Assembly (NCBI RefSeq): GCF_004791695.1
Contig: NZ_SRSO01000036.1
Coordinates: forward strand, 1-44,447
Origin: Flavivirga rizhaonensis
GTDB lineage: Bacteria > Bacteroidota > Bacteroidia > Flavobacteriales > Flavobacteriaceae
Length of the DNA: 44,447 nt
Direction of reading: 5' to 3'
Position 1 is the first letter of the stretch; every line of letters begins with the position of its first letter. A program made the translations under genes and the position numbers. Under the pieces are notes generated by a model, which saw nothing but the letters and a program-made list of their open reading frames with translations, searched no databases and had not been told where the DNA came from. Below are positions 7,015 through 15,348 of the stretch, piece after piece.

Positions 7015-7479
7015 ATGAAATTCGTATTCGAAGTATTATTCAATACAAGAGATTCTCTTAAAAGCATATTAGAAAGAACAAGTTTAGAAGATTTAAATAA
7101 AATTCCAGAAACATTTAATAACAATATTATCTGGAATATTGGTCATATAATAGTGAGTGAGCAACTTTTAGTTTATAAATTATCAGGTTTGCCAACGATG
7201 TTGTCTAACGAAATGATTGATAAGTATAGAAAAGATAGTAAACCAAAAGGTGTTGTAACTCAAGAAGAGGTTAATGAGATAAAAGATTTACTGTTTTCAA
7301 CTATAGAAAAAACAGAAGCAGATTATAAAAACGAACTCTTTAAAGAATACAACGAATATACAGTTTCTACTACAGGTAATACTTTAAGAAATGTAGACGA
7401 AGCTTTGCAATTTGTGTTATTTCATGAAGGATTGCATATTGGGTATATTAAATCCCTTTTAAAGGTTGTTAAAAAATAA
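7015..7479 (+). CDS. DinB-like family protein
   Basis: A 154-residue four-helix-bundle protein. The DinB/YfiT-type metal ligands are visible: His44 in WNIGHII and His137/His141 in FHEGLHIGYI, the classical H…HxxxH arrangement. Such proteins act as metal-dependent thiol transferases (bacillithiol or similar) or have unknown roles. Length is typical for the family. It is followed head-on by a lipoprotein gene whose last 21 bases overlap it. Confidence 0.8.
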   Translation: MKFVFEVLFNTRDSLKSILERTSLEDLNKIPETFNNNIIWNIGHIIVSEQLLVYKLSGLPTMLSNEMIDKYRKDSKPKGVVTQEEVNEIKDLLFSTIEKTEADYKNELFKEYNEYTVSTTGNTLRNVDEALQFVLFHEGLHIGYIKSLLKVVKK

Positions 7480-8181
7480 AAGAGAATCAATTTCTTCAAA
7501 AGGGATCGTGAATTCTATAATATCTGTTAAGTATGGTGCTACTTCATAAGTGTTGTAGAGTAAAACAATACCTTCTTCAGTATATGCTATATTTGACGGT
7601 AGTTTGAAGATGTCAGGATCACCTAAAATAATTTCCTCGTCTTTAATGACTTTATTAAAATAAATTTTAGCTACTTTTTTGAAGCCCTCAATATCTTTAA
7701 ATAATTTGTTGTTAAGTATTAAATTTCCTGTTTTGGTTTCAAAATTCAGAAAAGAGATATTTAACGTTCCATGTGCTCCGCCAGTATTAATGTAAGATGT
7801 TATAGCGATACTTATTATTTCCAAAGAATGAAACAACACCTCTCCGTCTATTTGTGCTTCCCACTGTTCTGCACTTTCTGGAAAATCAGTTTCAAAGGAT
7901 TGAAATTCTTTATTAAATAAAGTAATGCTTTCTTTAATAGATTTTGACGTGATATGATCTGGTTCTCCGATATGTAATGACGCTATTATGTGTTTAGTTA
8001 TTATTGAATTTATTCGATCAGTAATGTCTTTATTACCAGTTGCATTAGGAATATTTACTTCAACAAGATTATTATGACTAGTTGAAATGTTAACTTCTGA
8101 AAATGACAACTTTAATTCATCTTTACAAGCCGTAAAAATGAAAAACAAACATATAATTAAAAGGTGTTTTTTACGATGCAT
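7459..8181 (-). CDS. DUF3298/RsiV-like lipoprotein
   Basis: Taken from MHRKKHLL at 8181 (an in-frame ATG 21 bases upstream gives a less typical N-terminus). It starts with a lipoprotein signal ending IFTAC, so Cys19 is the likely lipidated residue. The body has TGGAHG followed by NISFLNFETKTG and a C-terminal LPSNIAYTEEGIVLLYNTYE…VAPYLTD…FTIPFEEI. This is the pattern of the DUF4163/DUF3298 domain pair found in RsiV and PdaC-like envelope proteins, where RsiV binds lysozyme. No sigma factor is adjacent, so an anti-sigma role is not supported. Its 3' end overlaps the DinB-like gene by 21 bp on the opposite strand. Confidence 0.7.
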   Translation of the reverse strand: MHRKKHLLIICLFFIFTACKDELKLSFSEVNISTSHNNLVEVNIPNATGNKDITDRINSIITKHIIASLHIGEPDHITSKSIKESITLFNKEFQSFETDFPESAEQWEAQIDGEVLFHSLEIISIAITSYINTGGAHGTLNISFLNFETKTGNLILNNKLFKDIEGFKKVAKIYFNKVIKDEEIILGDPDIFKLPSNIAYTEEGIVLLYNTYEVAPYLTDIIEFTIPFEEIDSLLFFNNL

Positions 8182-8379
8182 ACAGGATTTATTAATCAAC
8201 ATTAAAGATAATTATTGCATTTGAATTAAAGAATAATTCCTCAATATAAAATATTGAAGTTTCTTTTGAAATTATCATTTTCGCAAAAGCGGGAATCTAA
8301 GCAATGGGTGTTTATATTCAAACCTGTTTCCGTTAATTATGAGTCAAATGATTTATATAATTACATTTATTAATATTTT

Positions 8380-8408
8380 TTGCTTCACCGAATTAAAACT
8401 TACCTTTG
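8380..8408 (+). promoter_or_regulatory. Promoter of the Cys/Met-metabolism PLP enzyme gene
   Basis: TTG at 8380-8382, 18 bp spacer, TACCTTTG at 8401-8408: a full match to the Bacteroidota housekeeping promoter. Predicted transcription starts near 8414, after the upstream ATG at 8339 and just before the ATG at 8426, so it also fixes the start codon. Confidence 0.65.
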
Positions 8409-8425
8409 TACAAAGGTTTTTTAAA

Positions 8426-9565
8426 ATGAAATTTAATACTAAAGTAATACATGGAGGTCAAGAACATGATGCCGCTTATGGTGCCGTAATGCCTCCAATT
8501 TATCAAACGTCTACTTATGCTCAAACAACTCCGGGAGGACATAAAGGGTATGAGTATTCTAGAACTCATAATCCAACTCGGAATGCTTTAGAGAATGCTT
8601 TTGCAAGTATTGAAAATGGAACGTACGGATTAGCCTTTGGCTCAGGTCTTGCTGCAATAGATGCTGTTATTAAGCTTTTAAAACCTGGTGATGAGGTGGT
8701 TTCTACCAATGATTTATATGGAGGTTCTTTTCGTTTGTTTACAAAAATTTTTCAGGATTTTGGAATTAAATTCCATTTTATAGGAATGGAAGAGGCTTCA
8801 AACATAGAGGCTTACATTAATACAAATACTAAACTAATCTGGGTTGAAACACCTACCAATCCAATGATGAATATTATTGATGTAAAGACCGTTTCAGCTA
8901 TAGCAAAAAAACATAGTATTTTACTAGCTGTAGATAATACATTTGCTACACCGTATTTACAACAACCTTTAGATTTAGGTGCAGATATAGTAATGCATTC
9001 TGCAACTAAATATTTAGGAGGGCATAGTGATGTTGTTATGGGGGCTTTGGTTGTAAAAAATAAAGAGTTAGCAGATAGACTATACTTTATACAAAATGCT
9101 AGTGGTGCTGTTTGTGGGCCACAGGATAGCTTTTTAGTATTAAGAGGTATAAAAACATTACATATTAGAATGCAACGCCACTGTGAAAATGGCAAAGCTG
9201 TTGCTAACTTTTTGGCAAATCACCCAAAAATAGAAAAAGTTTACTGGCCTGGTTTTGAAAATCATCCGAATCATGATATCGCTAAATCTCAAATGAAAGA
9301 TTTTGGTGGAATGATCTCTTTTACTACTAAAGGGAACAATATGAAAGAATCAATTAAGATTGTTGAAAGTCTTAAGATTTTTACTCTAGCAGAGTCTTTA
9401 GGAGGTGTTGAATCGCTTTCTGGCCATCCCGCAAGCATGACACATGCCAGTATTCCTAAAAAAGAAAGAGAAAAAACAGGTGTTGTAGATTCTTTAATTC
9501 GATTAAGTGTGGGAATAGAAGATATAGAAGATTTAATCGCTGATTTAGAGCAGGCTTTAGAATAA
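8426..9565 (+). CDS. Trans-sulfuration PLP enzyme (cystathionine gamma-synthase/lyase family)
   Basis: 379 residues from MKFNTKVIHGGQ. Family landmarks: YSRTHNPTRNALE (substrate/PLP loop), GLAFGSGLAAI, ETPTNPMMNIID, VDNTFATPYLQQPL, SATKYLGGHSD with the PLP-binding lysine, and the C-terminal ESLGGVESL…HPASMTH with RLSVGIED. These are shared by cystathionine gamma-synthase (MetB), cystathionine gamma-lyase and methionine gamma-lyase, so the exact reaction is open; no met or cys operon partner lies beside it. Cytoplasmic, normally tetrameric. A frame extending to 8339 would add 29 residues encoded by the promoter region and is rejected. Single gene, convergent with the next one (4-bp gap). Confidence 0.85.
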   Translation: MKFNTKVIHGGQEHDAAYGAVMPPIYQTSTYAQTTPGGHKGYEYSRTHNPTRNALENAFASIENGTYGLAFGSGLAAIDAVIKLLKPGDEVVSTNDLYGGSFRLFTKIFQDFGIKFHFIGMEEASNIEAYINTNTKLIWVETPTNPMMNIIDVKTVSAIAKKHSILLAVDNTFATPYLQQPLDLGADIVMHSATKYLGGHSDVVMGALVVKNKELADRLYFIQNASGAVCGPQDSFLVLRGIKTLHIRMQRHCENGKAVANFLANHPKIEKVYWPGFENHPNHDIAKSQMKDFGGMISFTTKGNNMKESIKIVESLKIFTLAESLGGVESLSGHPASMTHASIPKKEREKTGVVDSLIRLSVGIEDIEDLIADLEQALE

Positions 9566-9569
9566 TTTT

Positions 9570-10373
9570 TTAGTCCAAATAATAAATATAACCGATATTA
9601 AACCATAGTAGCCAATCATTACTTTTGTTGAATTCCAATTGATGATTAAGGCCGTCTACCCAATCACTAAAATAGTATTGCCATCTTAAATCAAGCATTA
9701 AATCTGAAAGTTTATCGAGCTTGTATCGTACTCCAACACTAGAAACCATAGACCATGTACTGCCTGAAGACGCGTCTACCGATCCCGGATCCCATTCAGA
9801 ATAAAAATTACTAGGTTCAAGTACATTTCCTATTAAAAGAGGGTTAGGGTTTTCGTATGTGGTGCTAACTTCTGGAGTAAAGGATGTATAATGCACTCCC
9901 AAGCTTACAAAAGGAGCAAGCCTATAACTAAAAGCTTGAAAGGAACGAATGCTAAGAGGATAGAATTCAAGTTGAGTTCCTATATCTAAATTTTTAGAGA
10001 CACCTTTATGTCCTCTTAATTGATCAGCCAGAACGCTTGTTTTGCTAGGATCAACAAACTCACCAAGATGTTCCAGATTGGTTTTATTGTATGATATTTC
10101 GTTTCGTACTTTAAAATGGTCGTTAAAATAAGTATCTGTAGTGTAGCAGTTACAATCTGCTCTGTAAGAGAAGTTTAAATAATGTACAATACCTATTCCA
10201 AAACCAGAATTTCCAAAATTTGTTTTTGAATCCTCACGACTGCCATAATCGGATCTTAGTTGTAAAGGACCGGCTATAACCCCAATTTCATGAGAAAAGC
10301 CTAGTTGAGCACTGGCTGTTTGAAAGGTAATAAACAAGCAAAAAGCAAAAGCTACATATTTTATGTTAAGCAT
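9570..10373 (-). CDS. Outer membrane beta-barrel protein, THC0290_0291-like
   Basis: 267 residues with a signal peptide (hydrophobic stretch ending ASAQ, cleavage near residue 22). Repeated amphipathic strands follow (FGIGIVHYLNFSY, LDIGTQLEFYPL, LAPFVSLGVHYTSF, VGVRYKLDKLSDLMLDLRWQYYFSDW), and the chain ends in an aromatic strand, WLLWFNIGYIYYLD. This is the layout of an outer membrane barrel. The opening LGFSHEIGVIAGPLQLRSDYG and the DGLNHQLEFNKSNDW part resemble the flavobacterial THC0290_0291 family, whose function is unknown. Single gene, facing away from gdhA. Confidence 0.6.
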   Translation of the reverse strand: MLNIKYVAFAFCLFITFQTASAQLGFSHEIGVIAGPLQLRSDYGSREDSKTNFGNSGFGIGIVHYLNFSYRADCNCYTTDTYFNDHFKVRNEISYNKTNLEHLGEFVDPSKTSVLADQLRGHKGVSKNLDIGTQLEFYPLSIRSFQAFSYRLAPFVSLGVHYTSFTPEVSTTYENPNPLLIGNVLEPSNFYSEWDPGSVDASSGSTWSMVSSVGVRYKLDKLSDLMLDLRWQYYFSDWVDGLNHQLEFNKSNDWLLWFNIGYIYYLD

Positions 10374-10487
10374 AGTAAGTTTTTTGTTTTTTCTGAGGCA
10401 TAATCGACAACAAATATAGAAAAACTCGGTGAAATACCAAATTTTATCGGTAAACTAACATAATATTAATGAATTCTCCCAAATATA

Positions 10488-10550
10488 TTGAAATTATTTG
10501 TTGAAAATTTCAAAAAATTAATCTTTTAACTTTAAGATAATTAGCAATTT
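10488..10550 (+). repeat. Diverged direct repeat upstream of gdhA, copy 1
   Basis: Begins TTGAAATTATTTGTTG, has AATTTCAAAAAA, then TTTAAGATAA at 10531. The same order of blocks occurs at 10703-10766, 215 bp downstream, with one 1-bp length difference. Copy 1 lacks the TATATTTG box of copy 2. Confidence 0.5.
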
Positions 10551-10702
10551 AATTTTTTGAACTATTTTTCTAAGTCATTATAATATAGTCTAATACATTT
10601 TTTTGAGGGGTTGCTAAAAACGAAGAAATTAAAACTCAGTAAAAAATAAATCTTGTTAGTAAATAATCAAACAGAACAATAATAAATTTCTTCTATAATG
10701 TG

Positions 10703-10766
10703 TTGAGATTATTTATTGCGAATTTCAAAAAAAAATGATGTTTTTTTTTAAGATAACGTATATTTG
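10703..10766 (+). repeat. Diverged direct repeat upstream of gdhA, copy 2
   Basis: Begins TTGAGATTATTTATTG, has AATTTCAAAAAA and TTTAAGATAA (10747-10756), and ends in the TATATTTG promoter box. Partner of 10488-10550. Confidence 0.5.
10759..10766 (+). promoter_or_regulatory. gdhA -7 promoter box
   Basis: TATATTTG matches TAnnTTTG. No exact TTG lies 17-20 bp upstream. A start about 7 bp downstream gives a leader of ~40 nt to the ATG at 10813. Confidence 0.5.
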
Positions 10767-10812
10767 CATCCTAAAATCATCTATTTAATAATAACAATAC
10801 AATTTTGTGTGT

Positions 10813-12156
10813 ATGAAAAGTAATATTGAATCATTTTTAGACTTAGTAAAAGAAAGAAATGGTCACGAACCAGAATTTTTACAGGCTGTAGAGGAAGTAG
10901 CAGAAACAGTCATCCCATATATTATTGATAATGATATATATTATGGTAAAAATATTCTTTTAAGAATGGTTGAACCAGAGCGTGTTATAACATTTAGAGT
11001 TTGCTGGGTTGATGATCAAGGTGAAATAAGAGTTAACAGGGGATATAGAATTCAAATGAATTCTGCGATTGGCCCTTATAAAGGAGGTTTGCGTTTTCAC
11101 CCAACGGTTAATATGAGTATTTTAAAGTTTTTAGCATTTGAGCAAGTGTTTAAAAATAGTCTTACAACTTTACCTATGGGAGGTGGAAAAGGAGGAAGTG
11201 ATTTCGACCCAAAAGGAAAGAGTGATAACGAAATTATGCGCTTTTGCCATGCGTTTATGAGTGAGCTATTCAGGCATATTGGGCATAATACAGATGTACC
11301 AGCAGGGGATATTGGTGTTGGAGCTAGAGAAATTGGTTTTCTTTTTGGAATGTATAAAAAAATAAGCAATGGATTTACCGGTGTTTTAACAGGGAAAGGA
11401 ATGTCTTGGGGAGGTTCGTTAATTAGACCAGAAGCTACTGGTTATGGCACTGTTTATTTTGCACAGAAAATGCTGGAAACTAAAGGAGACACTTTTGAAG
11501 GTAAAAATGTGGTAGTATCTGGATCTGGAAATGTTGCACAATATGCAGCAGAAAAAGTAATACAGCTAGGCGGTAAAGTTTTAACACTTTCTGATTCTTC
11601 TGGTTATATATATGACGAAAATGGAATAGATTCAGAGAAATTGGCTTACGTAATGGAGCTTAAGAATACAAAAAGAGGGAGAATTAGTGAGTATTTAGAA
11701 GTATATCCTGAAGCAAAATTTGTAAAAGGTAAAACACCTTGGGAGGTTACATGTGATATAGCGTTACCATGTGCTACTCAAAATGAGCTTAATGAAGATG
11801 ATGCCAATACTCTTTTAAGTAATGGATGTGTTTGCGTAAGTGAGGGGGCAAATATGCCTTCAACCAAAGATGCCATTACAGCGTTTCATAAAGCTAAGAT
11901 ATTATTTGCACCTGGAAAAGCGTCAAATGCTGGAGGCGTAGCTACATCTGGTTTAGAAATGACTCAAAACTCATTAAGATTTAATTGGACTAGAGAAGAG
12001 GTAGATTTAAAACTAAAAGATATCATGTCCAATATTCATGATGCTTGTATTGAATACGGGAAAGATGAAGATGGCTACATAGATTACGTTAAAGGCGCCA
12101 ATATTGCTGGATTTGTGAAAGTAGCTGATGCTATGTTGGCACAAGGGATTGTGTAA
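10813..12156 (+). CDS. gdhA: NADP-type glutamate dehydrogenase
   Basis: 447 residues from MKSNIESF; a GTG two codons earlier is unlikely. Hallmarks of hexameric small-subunit GDH: GGLRFHPTVN, LPMGGGKGGSDFDPKGKSD with the catalytic lysines, DVPAGDIGVGAREIGF, TGKGMSWGGS (typical of the NADP-dependent class), and the Rossmann motif VVSGSGNVAQYAAEK, followed by NAGGVATSGLEMTQN. It interconverts 2-oxoglutarate plus ammonium with glutamate in the cytoplasm and is the normal length (~445-450). Single gene with its own promoter and terminator, and a long duplicated upstream region. Confidence 0.97.
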   Translation: MKSNIESFLDLVKERNGHEPEFLQAVEEVAETVIPYIIDNDIYYGKNILLRMVEPERVITFRVCWVDDQGEIRVNRGYRIQMNSAIGPYKGGLRFHPTVNMSILKFLAFEQVFKNSLTTLPMGGGKGGSDFDPKGKSDNEIMRFCHAFMSELFRHIGHNTDVPAGDIGVGAREIGFLFGMYKKISNGFTGVLTGKGMSWGGSLIRPEATGYGTVYFAQKMLETKGDTFEGKNVVVSGSGNVAQYAAEKVIQLGGKVLTLSDSSGYIYDENGIDSEKLAYVMELKNTKRGRISEYLEVYPEAKFVKGKTPWEVTCDIALPCATQNELNEDDANTLLSNGCVCVSEGANMPSTKDAITAFHKAKILFAPGKASNAGGVATSGLEMTQNSLRFNWTREEVDLKLKDIMSNIHDACIEYGKDEDGYIDYVKGANIAGFVKVADAMLAQGIV

Positions 12157-12184
12157 TTAGTATCATTAAATAAAAAGAATAAAG

Positions 12185-12212
12185 AAGCTTCTCATTTTTG
12201 AGAGGCTTTTTT
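12185..12212 (+). terminator. Rho-independent terminator after gdhA
   Basis: AAGCTTCTCA (12185-12194) pairs with TGAGAGGCTT (12199-12208) with one G-T pair and a 4-base loop, followed by a T run. Confidence 0.8.
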
Positions 12213-12255
12213 GCTTAAAATATATTATTTTAAAGTAAAACTCGTTAGTTATAAA

Positions 12256-12263
12256 TATATTTG
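12256..12263 (+). promoter_or_regulatory. porZ -7 promoter box
   Basis: TATATTTG at 12256-12263 would start transcription about 12 nt before the porZ ATG. No clear TTG box upstream. Confidence 0.4.
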
Positions 12264-12281
12264 AATATCTAAATAGTATGT

Positions 12282-14624
12282 ATGTTTAAAAGACTAGTTG
12301 TTTTCATAATTTTCTTATTTCCATTATTGCAGTTTTCACAAGATTTTTCTGCTTTGTGGGAAGGTCATTTTTCATATAATGAAATAAAAGATGTAACACA
12401 AGGCAATAATAAAATTTATGCAGCAGCAGAGAATGCTATTTTTAGTTTAGATATACAAACAAACGATATTGAAGAACTTACGACTGTTAATGGATTATCA
12501 GGAGAAACCATTTCAACAATTTATTATAGTGAGATATATGAATTATTGGTTATCGGTTATGAGAATGGCTTGATAGAGATAGCTTTTGACAATGATGATA
12601 ATATCCTTTCTGTAGTTGATATTATTGATAAACCTACTATTCCTGCAACAGACAAAAGGATTAATCATTTTAATGCCTATCAAAATGTTATATATATTTC
12701 GACAAACTATGGAATTTCTGTTTTCGATTTAGAAAAATTAGAGTTTGGAGATACTTATTTTATTGGAAACGGAGGAAGTCAAATACAAGTCAATCAAACA
12801 ACTGTTTTTGGCGATTATATTTATGCTGCTTGTATGGATGGAGCTGGTATTAGAAAAGGACTTGTATCTAGTCCTAATCTTATTGACTATCAAAACTGGC
12901 AATTGGTTAACTCAGGTAATTGGTTATCAATAGAGACTCATTTGGATAAGTTATATGCTATTGAAGCCAATCGAAGAATTTATCAAATAATTAATGATGC
13001 TTTAACTGAAATATTTTTATATGCCGATGCTCCATTAGATATGAGGGCGGTTGATACAAATTTAATAGTGACTACAAGAAATGATGTATTTGTTTATGAT
13101 GATAATTTTAATTTAGTATCTCAAGTTTCTATAGATCCTACTTTTGATACACTATATAATACTGCTATCATTGATTTAGACAATATTTATATTGGCACTG
13201 AAGATTTTGGAATTTTAAAAACACCATTGCTAAACCCAGTAATTTTTGAAGAAATACATCCGGATGGACCATTATTGAATACCCCATTTTCAATTGAAGC
13301 TGAGTCAAGTGGTTTGTGGGTCACTTTTGGAGATTTTACAATCCAATATAACCCATCTCCGATGAGACGCTATGGTATTAGTCATTTAAAAGATGAAGAT
13401 TGGCATAATATACCATACGATAGTTTGTTTAATGCTAGAAATCTAAATAAGATTACCATAAATCCTTTTAATTCTGATCAGGTATTTGTTAGTTCTTTTC
13501 AAGATGGATTATTAGAAATTAATAATGACAAACCAACAATAAAATATAATCAGACAAATAGTGGGTTGGAGTCACTAGTATTACCTGGGAGCCCCAATTT
13601 TATTAGCCTACGGTTATCTGGGACAGCTTTTGATACTAGTGGCTTATTATGGTCGATTACTTCGTTACTGGAGAGACCTTTAAAATCATATAATCCTAGT
13701 AATAATCAATGGAGAAGTTATAGTTTTTCCGAGTTAATTAATGATCCAATTAATAATAATTTAGGATTTAATACTGTCGTTATAGATCCTTTAGGCACGA
13801 AGTTTATAGCATCCTTTTCTAAAGGAGTAATAGGTTTTAATGAAAATGGAAATTTACTAAAGAGTATTAGTAAAGAAGAAGAAGGGTTTCCTGTAAAGTC
13901 TGTTCGTTCATTGGCTATAGACCAAAGAGGGCAATTATGGATAGGGACAAATGGAGGTTTAAGAGTTTTATATAATACCTCAAACTTTTTTACAGATGAT
14001 AATGTTCGAGTTGAAGAGATCATTATTGAAGAAGATGGTATTGCAAAAGAACTTTTGGCAGAACAATTTATATCAGACATTAAAGTAGATGGTTCCAATA
14101 ATAAATGGATATCTACCATTGATTCAGGAATATTTTACTTATCCTCCGATGGGCAAAAAACAATATTTCATTTTACTAAAGATAATTCACCTTTGCCATC
14201 AAACGATGTAAATAATGTTTCAATTGATGGGGTAAATGGTACCGTCTATATAGCTACAAGCAAAGGCTTAGTATCCTTCCGCTCAGGAGGATCAAGCCCA
14301 TTTGAAGATTTAGAAAATGCTTTTGCTTATCCAAACCCTGTAAGGCCAGGGTTTAATATAGTAGATGAAAAAGTTAAGATTAAGGACCTCTCAGAAAATG
14401 TAAATATTAAAATAACAGACATTGAAGGTAATTTAGTAGCCGAGGCACAATCTAGAACAAATCAGAGGTATGGCGGATACAACCTTGAAATAGATGGAGG
14501 AACAGCCTATTGGAATGGAAAAAACATGGCAAACAATGTTGTTGCTTCAGGAGTTTACTTAATTATGCTTTCTGATTTAGATTCATTTGAAACCAAAGTT
14601 TTAAAATTAATGGTTGTTAGGTAA
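12282..14624 (+). CDS. porZ: PorZ, type IX secretion cell-surface protein
   Basis: 780 residues. A signal peptide (MFKRLVVFIIFLFPLLQFSQ) is followed by ALWEGHFSYNEIKDVTQGNN, the conserved start of PorZ, then two sets of beta-propeller repeats (for example KIYAAAENAIFSLD, IDQRGQLWIGTNGGLRVL, DGSNNKWISTIDSGIFYL) and a C-terminal Ig-like T9SS sorting domain (AYPNPVRPGF…GVYLIMLSDLDSFETKVLKL). PorZ is part of the surface attachment complex that delivers anionic LPS to the T9SS sortase. Size and domain order fit the family. Its stop overlaps the recO start by one base (TAATG), a common arrangement in Flavobacteriia. Confidence 0.85.
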   Translation: MFKRLVVFIIFLFPLLQFSQDFSALWEGHFSYNEIKDVTQGNNKIYAAAENAIFSLDIQTNDIEELTTVNGLSGETISTIYYSEIYELLVIGYENGLIEIAFDNDDNILSVVDIIDKPTIPATDKRINHFNAYQNVIYISTNYGISVFDLEKLEFGDTYFIGNGGSQIQVNQTTVFGDYIYAACMDGAGIRKGLVSSPNLIDYQNWQLVNSGNWLSIETHLDKLYAIEANRRIYQIINDALTEIFLYADAPLDMRAVDTNLIVTTRNDVFVYDDNFNLVSQVSIDPTFDTLYNTAIIDLDNIYIGTEDFGILKTPLLNPVIFEEIHPDGPLLNTPFSIEAESSGLWVTFGDFTIQYNPSPMRRYGISHLKDEDWHNIPYDSLFNARNLNKITINPFNSDQVFVSSFQDGLLEINNDKPTIKYNQTNSGLESLVLPGSPNFISLRLSGTAFDTSGLLWSITSLLERPLKSYNPSNNQWRSYSFSELINDPINNNLGFNTVVIDPLGTKFIASFSKGVIGFNENGNLLKSISKEEEGFPVKSVRSLAIDQRGQLWIGTNGGLRVLYNTSNFFTDDNVRVEEIIIEEDGIAKELLAEQFISDIKVDGSNNKWISTIDSGIFYLSSDGQKTIFHFTKDNSPLPSNDVNNVSIDGVNGTVYIATSKGLVSFRSGGSSPFEDLENAFAYPNPVRPGFNIVDEKVKIKDLSENVNIKITDIEGNLVAEAQSRTNQRYGGYNLEIDGGTAYWNGKNMANNVVASGVYLIMLSDLDSFETKVLKLMVVR

Positions 14625-15343
14625 TGTTAATTGCAACAAATGCCATAGTTTTATCTAAATTAAAGTACAGAGACAACGATTTAATAGTAAGATGCTATAC
14701 AGAGCAATTAGGCATTGTAAGTTTTTTATTAAGAGGTGTTTTAAAAAATAAAAAAGGACATTCAAAAACAGCTTACTTTCAGTTACTTTCACAATTACAA
14801 CTAGTTTTTTTATATAAGAATAACAGATCGTTACAAACTATTAAAGAAACTAAGTTGAATACTATTTATACAAGTTTGCACTCTAATGTTTTAAAGAGTT
14901 CTATTGTTATGTTTTTATCTGAAGTATTGTCGAATACACTAAAAGAAGAAGAAAAAAACGAAACACTTTATAGTTATATAGAAACTACATTATTATGGTT
15001 AGATACACATTCTGAATATTCAAACTTTCATTTATTATTTTTGCTTAATTTAACAAGGTATTTAGGGTTTTATCCTGATACAAAAAATATAGACTATCCT
15101 TTTTTTAATTTAAATGAAGGTAAGTTCGAAATAAAATCACAAGATAGATATACTATATCTGGAGAAAATTTAACACTTTTAAAACAACTATTAGGCACAA
15201 CATTTGATGCATTGTCTACAGTGCAAATTAATGCAAGACAAAGACAATCATTTTTAAGTATGATATTGCTATATTTTGAATTACATTTGGGTAGTTTTAA
15301 AACACCTAAATCGTTACAGATATTTAATCAGGTTTTTAATTAA
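14624..15343 (+). CDS. recO: DNA repair protein RecO
   Basis: 239 residues beginning MLIATNAIVLSKLKYRDNDL, the OB-fold of RecO, with EQLGIVSFLLRGV at ~28-40, followed by the helical domain (LLWLDTHSEYSNFHLLFLLN…YLGFYPD). RecO loads RecA onto SSB-coated DNA together with RecR. The usual C-terminal zinc cysteines are not evident, as in many Bacteroidota members. Translationally coupled to porZ and six bases ahead of the TonB receptor gene, so all three are likely co-transcribed. Confidence 0.88.
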   Translation: MLIATNAIVLSKLKYRDNDLIVRCYTEQLGIVSFLLRGVLKNKKGHSKTAYFQLLSQLQLVFLYKNNRSLQTIKETKLNTIYTSLHSNVLKSSIVMFLSEVLSNTLKEEEKNETLYSYIETTLLWLDTHSEYSNFHLLFLLNLTRYLGFYPDTKNIDYPFFNLNEGKFEIKSQDRYTISGENLTLLKQLLGTTFDALSTVQINARQRQSFLSMILLYFELHLGSFKTPKSLQIFNQVFN

Positions 15344-15348
15344 AAAGC

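Larger units (their letters stand above)
10374..10812. other. Long upstream region of gdhA
   Basis: About 440 AT-rich bases with no gene. It holds a diverged direct duplication (10488-10550 and 10703-10766) and the gdhA -7 box (10759-10766). This size of leader region suggests regulation of glutamate dehydrogenase. No riboswitch fold or RNA gene was recognised. Confidence 0.5.

Noticed and set aside
8339..8425. Upstream start for the PLP enzyme gene (29 extra residues)
   Set aside because: The TTG/TACCTTTG promoter lies inside this segment and the family's N-terminus begins at MKFNTKVIHGG.
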